Positions 11,054 to 22,800 of a stretch of DNA of 64,000 nt are shown here, piece by piece. The position numbers and the translations under genes are program-made. The notes under the pieces were generated by a model. That model did no database searches, was not told the DNA's origin, and was given only the letters and a program-made list of their open reading frames with translations. Origin of the DNA: Ifrita kowaldi (Eukaryota; Chordata; Aves; Passeriformes; Cinclosomatidae); the NCBI GenBank assembly GCA_013398055.1, contig VZRS01005488.1, positions 180,444 to 244,443 of the forward strand. Direction: 5' to 3'. The first letter of the stretch is position 1. Each line of letters begins with the position of its first letter.

Positions 11054-13879
11054 TGACTGCATTCATAAATTACTCTAGCCACAGGTCCCCCTGTGACTTA
11101 AGACCTGCAGCATATCAAGTAGAAAACAATGCAGAGTTTAACGTGATCTAAGCTTATATAGGTGCCAGCAACAGAATTGGGGTGACTGTTTAATAAAATT
11201 TCTGCTTAATAAAACAATTCATAGCACTTAATTCTTTTGTGCTGATCACCTTGTGAAATTTCAGGTACTTCCTATTTCAATGCACCTTTGCCTTTCTCTC
11301 ATAGTGTATTTACACTATGTATTTGTGGAGATAAGTGCAAGAGGATAAGCTAGAGAAACGTGCTTTATTTATCAATCGTACTCATTATTCTTATTCATCA
11401 GCCAACTATTGGCGATTTACCATGTATTTTTAGCTACATCACCTAGTAAAGAAAATTTCTTAACCAGAACTTATTTTACTTTTTCAAGTGATATTAAGTA
11501 GCTGATATTTCTCAAAACATGCGTTTTCACTAGCTCTTATTTTCCTCTCCTACTATCCTCATTACAGCAGGAGTCAATGTAAGATAAGTATATGGCTTAT
11601 TTAGGCAGAATTATGTGGTCATACCCACATCATAATTAACAGCATTGTTTTCTCAAATCAAAAGGCATGCTGCCTTAAAAAAAATAATATACACATACAC
11701 AGATCACCAGAACAAATGAGAATGAATTAATACAGACATTTTTGATTGTGAACAGTATCTATCCTCCAGAAGAACAAAATAGAATTAAGTAAACAACAGG
11801 AGTGAGTGACTATGTGTGTGGTAGATAGGATATTGGTAAATTAATATTGCAGAACTCTGAATATATTTGGAATTGAATTTAGTGAAGAAATTAACTTAGT
11901 TTTATTTTAGCCAAACAGCATTATCCAAACTCAATTACTCTTTCCCAATGCTTGAAGTATTTCCACTTACGGAAGTGACAATTCTCTAACAAAACCGGCA
12001 ATGAATACCAGAACTGAAGTGATACATCTTCTCTATGACGTTGATATTTAGATTATTTAGACAGACATATAGATAAATCACAGCCTGACATCTTATCTTT
12101 GAGGGAAGCAGACCCGTTAGAAAAACAAGTGTGCATAGCAAGTGTAAAACTACACTACCATATATTAACCTTAATTTTTTATGAGGAAAATATTAGGAAT
12201 ATATATTATAGTCAAACCATAAATGCATACAAAGAGTTGGAATTTATTCTCAGGTATAATGCAGTTCCCAGAGGAAGAAAAACAGAGTTGAAATTCTTGG
12301 TATCCATTTTTCACACCACAGATACAGCTTTACCATATGAATTCTGCCGCTTTGTTCAACTAACAACAAATTCAGGATATACTTCATAAGGATCACTAGA
12401 GTATCTGGCTTTTCTTTTAATAAAACAGTTTGGAACATTTATCAAACAGAAGAATTGTACTTCAACGAAGACAAGGACTGTCAGGATGCCAGTAAAACAG
12501 CAGCAACAAAGAAGCACCCAACAGTGGTTTTGATTTCAATACCTCAAAACTAGGGAATTTCAAACACCGCTTTTTAGTACTGGGGAGAAGTTCGACTCTT
12601 ACATCTCTTTGGCATACAAAGTTCAAAGTACTGTAAGACTTCTATAAAAATTTTCCTTCAAAACAAGATCATTTCATCACGTATCTGGTCTTGGCATGCA
12701 CCTTGCTTCCAAACCCAACTGCAACCTTTCAGCTAACACTTGGTGCACAGACAGCTGCTCCCTGCGTTAGGGCCAAGCTGCCAGCTGTGTGACAGCAGCC
12801 CTGCACCTCTGCAGCAACCAGGGCAAATAACAACTCTGGAAGCAAGGGAAAACTCTCTAGCAAAGCAGCATCCCTGAGTCTACACCAAGGAAACTTCTCT
12901 CAGTTTAACAGAAAAAGAATCCATAACAAGTATATAAAAATCCATAGTATTTTCCTGTTTTTCAGTCACCTATGAGAGCTTTCAATTCTTTGGCCTAAAA
13001 GATCACGGGGCCCTATAACAAAAAGGGTTAAGAGCTAAATAGTTCTTCAAGTCTTTCTGCAAAACCAAGAACACTCCAATTCAGGCAAATTCAAATCTAG
13101 AATTGTTGTCCTGGCATTTTGAAGGACAGTCATGGAGAATAACAGTGGATAACGTGTTTAATTTTTTTCATCTCAGAAGCTGTTTATATGTAAATATATC
13201 AAGGCTCTAAGGACACTAGGGGGAAAAACACCCAAACATTTGTTGATATTCAGAGTATAACTTAAGAAGCTTCAGCTAACTGATCAGTATGAACCATGCC
13301 ACATTTACCAGAAATATTTTAAATGCCACGACCCTAAACTGGTGATGAACAGGACATAATCTTATTTCTATTCCAAAGGGACTTTCAAATTGGTGACAAA
13401 ACAAATTTTGCAGCAATTTCACTGTCAGCCAGATCTGTAGCATGATGATTGAAAACCTACAAGTCAGTAGAGCTTTCATTTTTGGGAACAAGGTTGTATA
13501 TAATATGTGATATATGGTATAAATAACACTCAGTGTACTAAGTTGCTAAGGATGACAGTATCTAAGTAATGTAAATATGCTTAATTAATACAAATGAAGT
13601 AAATGTAATTTAAACACATAAACAACTGTGTTTAATGTACATGAAGGTCTATGAAAACTATCTTGAACTGCATGTGGTCTTGATGTATTCTAATCAAAGC
13701 CTTCTTTTTATTCTTTCACTTTCTGTCCTGGGTGTGTGGAAGCGGCTCAGATACCTAATAATATTAGCTATACTTCCTTGCAGACATTAATGCTTGAAAC
13801 ATTTCAAATCCATTTTTTATAAGCCCAGTACATCCAGAGTCTGAGAAAGACTGAAAAAACGATGACTGTCTCAAAACAA
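11054..13879. other. Unique AT-rich sequence, nothing firm
   Basis: No gene recognised. A patch around 12690-12850 is richer in GC, with several CAGC and CTGC words, but matches no repeat family I know. The rest is ordinary AT-rich sequence with short open frames. Confidence 0.5.
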
Positions 13880-14169
13880 CTAAGGTGTGGGAGGGGGCAA
13901 ACCAAGGTCAGCAAAGGTGGAATGGTGCTCTGCCCCACAGCCCATCCCCTTTGCAGCCTCTAGTGCAGCTGTCAGTCACTGACACACTGGAAGCAATGTC
14001 CCACCCCTGCCCTGGAGACCCAGTATTGCCCCAGAGTGGCTATCAGAGCAGAAGCCCCACCTGGAGGAGGGTGGCCACAGGAGGCCAGAGCAGATAAAAA
14101 CCATTGCACAAAGACGCACCTGGTCATGTCCCTTATTCGTGGGGCTTTGAAGGAAGCATTTTCCTGATT
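13880..14169 (+). other. GC-rich block next to the ERV pol remnant
   Basis: About 290 bases clearly richer in G and C than the surroundings, with an open plus-strand frame at 13885-14097 rich in Pro, Ser and Gly. It abuts the retroviral pol remnant and shares its base composition. It does not read as the RT palm that should precede the connection domain. It may be another part of the same retrovirus brought next to pol by deletion, or older unrelated sequence. The identity is not established. Confidence 0.35.
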
Positions 14170-14665
14170 TTTCCATCATAGCCTGGCCTTTGTGTGATTT
14201 AACAAGAAAAAGAGCTTCTTGGGACTGGACACTGGTCCATGAGGAGTCCCTAAAGCTGCTGGTTTTGAGGCAGGAGTATATCAAGCTCTTGGCCCCATTC
14301 ATCCAGAGGACCCTTTGCAGGTTGAGTGGGGTTTTTCTGTCCATGGGCTGTCAATTCATGTGTGGCAGCATGGACCAGAGGATCCTACTCGTCCAACCCA
14401 ATTTTACTCACGCAGCTTTAAGGATGCCGAAAAGCCAGACTCTGTATGGGATAAGGGTTTGTTTGTGGTGAAATCGGCCCTACAAGAAGCACCAAGATTT
14501 TAAGACAACAGACTATAACTGAGAGACCCCTTTAAAGTCCTTAAGACAAGAATTTTGGGTGCAACATTCCCTGTCAGGGTGGCACACAGGGAGAGTATCA
14601 GGAAGCAGTATGCACTGATAGAGCGTTACAGCCACATTCACAGAGGGGAGTTGTTTACTCTCCCC
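14170..14665 (+). pseudogene. Endogenous retrovirus pol remnant (RT connection / RNase H start), broken
   Basis: Translated pieces resemble the end of reverse transcriptase and the start of RNase H of an endogenous retrovirus. In one frame (about 14190-14262) there is a Leu-Thr-Arg-Lys then Trp-Asp-Trp motif followed by a His-Glu-Glu segment. In another frame (about 14268-14500) there is Glu-Trp-Gly-Phe, then a Phe-Tyr-Ser-Arg motif and a Val-Trp-Asp-Lys-Gly segment, as in the connection-RNase H junction. The frame changes near 14262-14267 by what looks like loss of one base in a T run. A stop lies at 14501-14503, and a third frame carries weaker similarity to about 14665. The RT active site, integrase and env are not seen. 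It cannot encode a working enzyme. The class is unresolved (gamma/epsilon- or ERVL-like). Confidence 0.65.
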
Positions 14666-17600
14666 TCCTCAAAAGGGTGCTTTTAAAAGGGGATATTAGT
14701 TAGCTAAGAATTGCTGGACTAACAGCAGCAGAAGAAACTAAGAAATTTTACTAAATTAGCAGTCATTTCTCAACATCTATGACAGTAAGTCTTTTGTTCT
14801 TCAAGCTGGCTCTGGAAACCAAAAAGATAACCACAGTCGCTGATCAAAAGCCTTCATATATCAGTGTCTTTTTCTGTATCACAAAAAATATCTGCTAGAA
14901 TGTAGCTGCATAAAGATGTACAGTTGAGACTAATAGCAGCCTAACCTATATAAGAGTTCTGCTATGAAGAATGCACACAGAAGTGTTTGCTTGGGTGCAC
15001 ACACTACATATTCCTCACCCTCAGACAGTAATTGAAACTGATGAAACATCAAAGATTAATAACTACTTGAAACACTACCGCTTTTGCCCTAAAGGAAAAA
15101 GTTAACCTCAGGCCTCCAACCCTCCAAATTAATAGCCAGTCCTTAGAACTTAAAGTCTTTATTAGGTCTTCAAGTTTAGTCTTCTCACTGTACCTCTTAC
15201 AGTTCCCTCACAAATTTACTTAAATATGAAGAATTACTTTATTCCTAACAATAAACTTAGACCAAAAATAAAAGAACAACATTGTGCACATTTACAAGTA
15301 TGCATCAATACATTAGCAGCAAGGAAACATATTATTATTACAAAATGCATGCCTGAAATTACAAGGCTTCAAAAGCATTTTTATTTCAAATCAGTTTTAA
15401 AGAGTATGATTTGTCTAACATGTTATTAGGACCTCTTCAGATGAAAGGAGAAAAATGGATTAATAACAAAGAGCATACTGATTGAAATCTAATTTCTATT
15501 ATCACAGCTAAATGATGTTTTTGCATGCAAGCTGAAGCTGTGTATTTTGTGATACACAGTCCCCTAACACAATGTCACTCATTTCTCTGCTCTTACTTAG
15601 AGCCATTTTCTGTTGAATTGAAAATAACAGTGCCTCACGTAACTACATAGTATAAAATGCTTCCAGTTAGAAGCCAAGTCTCTAACCAGAGAGAAGAATT
15701 AAATCAATCATTCCCAAACAGTGTTTTCAGCTGCAGAATAATACCCACAGAAAACCCTTTTAAAATAATGTGTACCTGGATTATTATCAACACTACTCAG
15801 ATGACTATTTTTTCACCCCCAAATCACACAGTAACAAAATTCCTAACAGAATTTCTATTCCATGAAATAACGATACTTTGTAAAAACACAGAACAAACTG
15901 AACCATGAAGAACTCTAGCAAATGAAAGATATTAAAGACAGCACAGAAGCAAAAGAAACATATCATGAGATGCCCCAGGTTCACAGATCCTCAATGTGCT
16001 GTCAAGTAATCAAAAATTCCATATGCTGATCCAGAGGATGGGAGTTAATTTAACCCCAGAAGTGAAGCCCCCTAAGCCACACAAGCTTTTTCAAAGCACA
16101 GAGAGCTCCAGCTCTAACCCCAACCCCATCCTCCAGGGCTCCCAAGAGCTACTTCTACCACCAAAACACCCTAGCTAAGAGTACAGCCCAATTTCTACCT
16201 TCCAGGCTTTGTGGCAGACTGCTTCTGTAAGAGAACCATGTTTAATTAGCTTGTACTGGAACAGCACTGTTATTCCTGAACGTTTATCAGGGGGCCAGTT
16301 GGGATGAAAGACTGAGGAACACATTTTAATTTCCACTAATCTGCATTTTCTGATCTGAAAAAAAGTTCTTGCAAAACGCAGATCAGTTCTCACCAGTGCT
16401 GACACCACCCTGTGGCTGCCAGAATACTTTTGATTGCTGAATGTGCTGAAAATCAAACACCTGCAGCATGTGTGTTTAGCTATCTTGTTAACTGCTAGAC
16501 TGAGGGATGTGCAAATAAATCAGCACGGTGTGCAGCACATCTTTTGCTAACCTTTTACAACAACAAGGACTAGGAGTCTCTTCCAAAAAGCAGGGAGAGC
16601 AACTGGGCATCATGTAATTGTAAGTGCTGTGATAGCAGAAAATGTGAATGATGGGATGCCACATATGGAAAATTGAGGCTTCCTGATCAGCTACAACCAA
16701 TATCTACAGTCATTTTAAGCCAACTGCAACTTTACTTTTAGTCTGGACAATAAAATGGTATAAAGACATTTAATTTTTTATTTCAAATTGATGTCTTCTA
16801 TCACAAAATCTAATGAGCATATCAAATAAAAGAATTCATCTTCACAATGCAATAATGGAAAAACTATTTTCTTTCTCTAACAATGAAAAACTTGATCTTA
16901 AATCCTCTTATCATGACACTGAAAGTATTTATGAACCAGAAAAAAACAATCATCTAGATGCTGAGAAAAGGATGCCCAGTGATTTTATTTTTCCATCAGT
17001 CTAATTCTGCAGAAAGCTACAAACATTTGTATCAACTGCCCAACTAAAACAATAATTTTGGCACCACACCTCCAACTTTTTTGTCCATAGGACCAATTTT
17101 GCAGTTTCTTGTTGTCAGTCTTTCAGCAGAGAGCACAGACACGCTGCAGTTTCCACTGCATAGCTTTTATATCCCAGTTTGAGGATCCCTGCCTACAGCT
17201 GAAGAGGTTCAAACTAATCTTTCCTTCAACTGATAATTTATTTTCAAAAATACCATCTTTTATTAAGTAATTTATTTTTTAGAGTTGTTGGAAAGTTCCC
17301 CTGACCAAAGACAAGTTGACTGGCTGTGTGTCAAACCTCACATTTAAGTTCTGGCTAGTCACTATATAGGGCACATCACCTCAGCCAGTGACATCGCTTC
17401 TACCCATGAACTAGAGCTCTTCTAAAAACAGTGACAGAAGTCATGCTGAAAACACTGAAAACCAGGATGCTCAAAATCCTCTTTCCGTCCGTGCATGACT
17501 GCTTGGATGACAGATATTCAGTCTCCGAACACTGGAGTCCATGAATTGTCCCCACAAATGTCTGTGCACAGACAAGACCGAAACAACACCGTGAAGAAAG

Positions 17601-19740
17601 CTGAATCAATTAGCCTGTCAAAAGTCAAACGAATAACAGAGATCCAACCTCAAGAACTGTGTCGTTTTCAGGCAGGAAATGCTTATGGCAATGGAACATC
17701 AACAGAAGAAAAGACTGTTGTTCCATTAGCAATACCAGAAACAATGCTGCTACTGAGCAGTGACGATACTCCGCACACATTGCTGTGGGAAAGAACAAAC
17801 GGCCTTTTCAGCCTCCCTTTCTGTACTAGCGCATTAAGTCAGAGAAGGTCATTCATATTACTTAGTGTCTCCTCCAAACTGAAAATTTTAATCAGAGTTT
17901 ACACTTCTGTCGGGCGCTGTGTAGTTGTGTTTTTGCAGTTTCTACCAGAAAAGGTCACAATACTGCTATTTTTGGGGGAAGTTAACTAATAAAGGCCATT
18001 TATCTAGTGCCGGGTCATTTTCCTGACCAGGTAGGCCCTGTGTAATTTTTTTTTTAGAGCTTTGCTTATCAATTAGGATTGATTTTAACTTCTGTTGCTA
18101 CGAACCTTCCCATGTGAAGCTTACGAATTATTAGTAGAACCTGATGAATATTAATGTACAAAGTAAAACAAGGGGATAAAAATATCTTCAAAAAAGTATT
18201 ACCTCAGGCAATCTGTCACTGTACCTTATCTGCTGCAGTGGAAAAAAAAAAATTAAGAAACATCTCTAACCAAAGGTTTCTTTGTTAAAATCAAATCATA
18301 ATCACTACCTAAACAGAAGACATAATCAGTGTAAATTTATTACACTTACATGCTGTTCAGAACACCCAAGAGAATATCAGTCCATTTTCTTTCTGAATCA
18401 ATAAATAATCACAATTTCTTGCAATAAGGGAATTCATTTCTGAAAGACAAAAGAAAAACCAAACAAAAAAAAAACCCCGTGAGGTTAAATTATACACAAG
18501 TTTTTTTAGTAGCCGCATTGTGATAATACGTGAAAATACATAACCATAGCTGGGAAATTTACAGGAACATGCCAAAATTTCATTTAAAAATCTGTCTAAT
18601 TAAATCTTTATTTGTAAGTGTAAACATAATATTAATATATTATAATACTCAAAATATGTTTCATGTATAGGTTAACGTTACTTGAGCTGCAGGGAGTTTA
18701 ATATTTCTGGTTTATTTTGTACCACCAGAAACAAAGGTTTTATTTTCAGGAAGCAAGCATTCTCAATTTCAACCAAAAATGTCCTTCATGAAGAGTTTAA
18801 CAGAAAATAGAATCTTGTCCAAAAAAATCCTTAACATTGTTCTTATTAAAAAAAAAAAATAAAATAATCAGACTTTCCTTGAATATTAATGGGAAAAGGA
18901 TTTGAAGAAAATCCTGCCTATTATATCCCAGAGTACCTCCCTTTATCCCTTTTCAATATGTATTAATGAGAACCCATGAAGAAAAGAACAGGTAGGCTGA
19001 ATAATAGGCTTTTGCAGTGAAATCAGTTTAAGAGGGGAACAGGCTGGCAAGAAAATGAAGACTACTCTGTACATATACACGTGTATATATACTCTATATA
19101 CAGTTTATTTCTACTGCTCTGACAGAGGTTTAAGAGAACATAACATTCCCTCTAGTAGGAAATTAAACTGATTTTAAAAATTTTGCCTCATGCACGTGTA
19201 AACAAATCCTAGTTAACAAGTCTTGTCTCTTATCCTAAAATAACAAAACATTGTAAGATTTCCATCAGTGTTGTGGAATGTTCCTTGCTGTCAACAGGGA
19301 ATTTCAAGCAGTTTAGTTTGGTGACTGTATTCCTGCAGATTCCTGAATAATTTTTTAATTATTAACTAAATTATTAGGTTTTTTCCCTACTGTTTGTGAC
19401 CCCTGTGTACCAGTCTTCAGCCATGCTACAGATGAGGCTAAACACTGAGAAAAAAAATTACTTAGAAGCTTATAGTAATGTTTAACCTTTCAAGACTGAG
19501 AGAAAATGTAACTGAGGGTGAGCTGCAGTGAGAGAATATGTTATGTTATGCCTAATAAGTCCACTCATCATCTAAAGCTTCATCAAATTCTTACAAAGAA
19601 ACAAGTGATGGCATGCAGGTGCTCATGGAATGAGTGTTGGTAGCATGATACATATTTCCAGTTTTGTCAGTCTTTCATGGAACAGTGATTCTGACATCCT
19701 GCATTTATCTAGCCATAAAGAAATACAGACTGGAAACAAG
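14666..19740. other. Unique sequence, no gene recognised
   Basis: Five kilobases with no repeat family, exon set or RNA gene I can support. It includes the 164-codon open frame at 17495-17989, listed separately. The patch 15990-16180 is somewhat GC-richer and has a short open frame with no recognisable domain. Confidence 0.5.
17495..17989 (+). other. Unassigned 164-codon open frame, probably not a gene
   Basis: The longest ATG-initiated open frame in the window outside repeats. Its predicted product starts polar and Ser/Thr/Gln-rich, and ends in a hydrophobic stretch of about 40 residues with Leu, Val, Ile and Phe. I recognise no domain. The local sequence has more CpG than its neighbours (for example around 17765-17840 and 17910-17920), which could mark a transposed or retroviral fragment. 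By my rough estimate, a frame this long is not surprising across six frames of 64 kb once the higher local GC is allowed for. No Kozak-type context or splice signals support it. Confidence 0.15.
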
Positions 19741-19845
19741 CAACTTGATTTAGTGGAAGGTGTCCCTGCCCAAAGCAGAGGGGTTGAATCAGATGACCTT
19801 TAAAATGGCCCTTCCGACTCAGCCTCTTCTGTGACTCTTTTATTC
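19741..19845 (+). mobile_element. CR1 LINE fragment (3' end)
   Basis: The segment contains GGAAGGTGTCCCTGCCCA, a GGGGTTGAA..AGATGACCTT piece and CCCTTCC, in the order of the CR1 3' untranslated region. It ends in a decayed version of the terminal ATTCTATG repeats near 19835-19845. Only about 105 bp remain. It is in plus orientation and is a dead, 5'-truncated copy. Confidence 0.8.
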
Positions 19846-22800
19846 CCAATAACCCCTTGCCCGGTTCGATGCCTTCCAGTTGTTCAAAAGTCATCTGGGT
19901 TCACAGAGAGTAGAAAAATGCATGAAACATGGTAAAATGATCTTTACATTTCCCAGTTAAGTATCTGCAGCCTTTCCCTCACCAAACTGTGTCACTTAGA
20001 AGAAAAAATTTCCAAGGATTCATTCATATGCAGCTCACCGGCTCTGACTCTCATAGAAATGCCTCCACAGGAGCAGTTAAAAGACAACTTACTCCTGCCA
20101 AAGAATGTAGCAGTTGAATGCAGCCTCTGTGCCTTGGATAACATAGTGAAATTTGTTTCACACCCACATACATGGCCACATAATATTAAGACTGCCACCT
20201 AAGCGTATAGGTGGGTTTAGAGCCTGCAGTGACTACATAGAAATATCTAGCCCCTGGTATCATCTGCTTATTGTGAATATACAGTGTATGGAAGCAAAGA
20301 TCATTAGAGTAAAAATATTACAAATTTGAGTGAGGAAAAAAATGAAATGAAATCGGAGAAATGTAAAATTTGAGGGGAAAAAGCCCATGTACTGACATTT
20401 AAGAAGCTATCTATATGGCACATCACAGAAAAGAGTTCAGGGAAGAAGATTATAATGGTTTTATGAAAAAGTAGAAATATGAAGTCCTTCAAAATATTTT
20501 GTCTCACAGCCCATTCTCAAATAGCGACCAAAAATGTCACTACTAAATATAAAAAGCTGAAACCAATTATCTTCTCATGTACAAACATTTTATATTTTAA
20601 TAAGCACTACTGAAAGTTTAGCACTATGAGTGTAAGGGAGAAAAAGTAGTCAGAGAAGAAAGTAAATTAAGGTGAGATAGTCTAAATATGAAAACACATT
20701 TAATCAGCATGATGCAATTTTGATGTAATTATAAAATTTTACACAAACATTAGTCAAGGCTGTTATAATTAGAGTTGTCTAGACCACAGAGGGTCTCAAG
20801 CTTGAAACACTGTAGCTAAGAGAATGATAATGATTAAACATGGCAAGTTTAAAGACAGCAAAATGTGTAAGATGTTTTCAACATCCATATCTCCAGAGTA
20901 GTGTCACTTACTTTTATTTATTAATATCCTCCAAATGCAGGACTTCAGAAGAATTCAACTAATCAACTAGCACACACACTATTTTACAGAAATAGAATCA
21001 AGGATCTTCAGACAGACTTCTGCCTACTTGCCCTTTAGCTACTTCGAGAAACTATTAGCAAAAAACATCCATGACTGTATTTGTCCATTGTTCTGTTATT
21101 CTTAATATCATATTCCCAGCATTTAAAACTAGGAAATAAAAACCACAACTTCTTGTCTCATCTGCAGTGAGAATGAAAACAACTGATCTCAGTCTTCAGT
21201 GTAAAATCCCACACTACAAACCTTTGGGAATTTCACCAGCTTTTTTTTCCTACTATCAGAATTTTTGTATTTATCACAACTTCTCCAGCACCCAGACGTA
21301 GACAAAATGCTCCATCCATAGTTAAGTAAAGTGGAAATACTACTATGTCATACATACATTTCTATTGCATTTGTACTTTTGTTTAACTTGCCACTTCAGC
21401 AGCAGGATAATGTGTTAAATGTACTTACTATATAGTCCTCTATAAGCCTCAGCTAGGTGCAATGCTGACCCTTTTCAAGCGGTCTGTCCTGCAAGTTCTC
21501 CCACATTAACAGTTTCCAGTTACTTAACTACTTCCAGGATATCAAGATACAATAAATAAACAAATTAAATTCACCTGTGCTAACTCAGTTTCAATAATTC
21601 CTGCCTGTATTTTAATTTATTATTAAAAATAGGCTTGTAATTAACCCTTTCTCATGAAGATTCACTGAATAACTCATCTTTTCTGGCGTTTGTTATATGC
21701 TCACCTACTCCAATAATATCATACAATACCTTCAATATTTTCTTAAATCTAATATTTTTATAAAACCTTCCCCTTATAAAGTCTTATAACCCTTTCTATA
21801 GTTTTAAGTCACATTTTGACCCACTTTCTGAATTTATCCTTATACAGACATTTCTTCTCCACATAATTACATCTCTGTGTTGCTTTTCTACCTCACTCTT
21901 GGTTTGATTCGATTTTGGTTTTTGGGGGGTTTTTCCACAAAGGCAACCCATAGCACTACCATGCACAGTAAATGAAGTTTTCTGGATGATGGAAAGATCA
22001 GCAGAGTTGATGCAAGGCCAACCAATTAGCCCACAACAAAATGTGTTCGGTGCTAGTCAGTATCTTTAAATTAACTTAGACGAGCATAAGGTAACAGTGT
22101 AGAGAGGACTAAAACAATGCTTATAATGAGCAAAATAGGGAGAAAATGTAACAACAGAACTCTTTTTTTGCTGAAAAGAAAAAAAAAACCCACTGAATTG
22201 TGCCTAATTTCAGTAGTGTTGGGTAAACAGAAGGGCCAATTAAAGACTTTACTTCAGGTTCAATTTTCATCTTGAAAATGGGTTTGCATACCTGAAGCTT
22301 ATGTAATATTGCACTTACATTTCAAATTATTTCTTTCCCTTAAAAACATTAGAATGCAAATACAGTGGTGTCACAAACAACTACTCAATCAAAATCCCTC
22401 TGAGAATTCACAACACAACTGTCTGAGAGCCAACACAAGTGCAGGACAAAATAATTCAAGTCAGTGCTGGTGTTAATAAAACAGAAATTTCAGAAGTTAT
22501 ACAGCTACACAGAATTAACTGTAAGAGCTCAGATTTTGGTCAATATTTCTACTGCTCAAAAGCTAAGCAGCAGATAATGTAACTACTACAGGAAAGCTTG
22601 GGTTTAGTTTTATACTTTAAGGAAAGGTGATAGCTTCAAACTATCTTTCTAAGGCACTGGTTCAATACAGAGCCATTAAGGTACAGCAGTGCCTACAAGT
22701 CACAAGTTTCTCTCCTTACAGCTTTGTTGGTGTGTTTTACAGCTACGGCACAAGGAACAGCCAGTGAAGGCTGCTCATAAGAAGAGAATTACTTTGAGCT

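Noticed and set aside
17200..17215. GGTTCAAAC-like word resembling a tRNA B box
   Set aside because: No A box or cloverleaf can be drawn around it. The similar words near 19863 and 58053 also fail.
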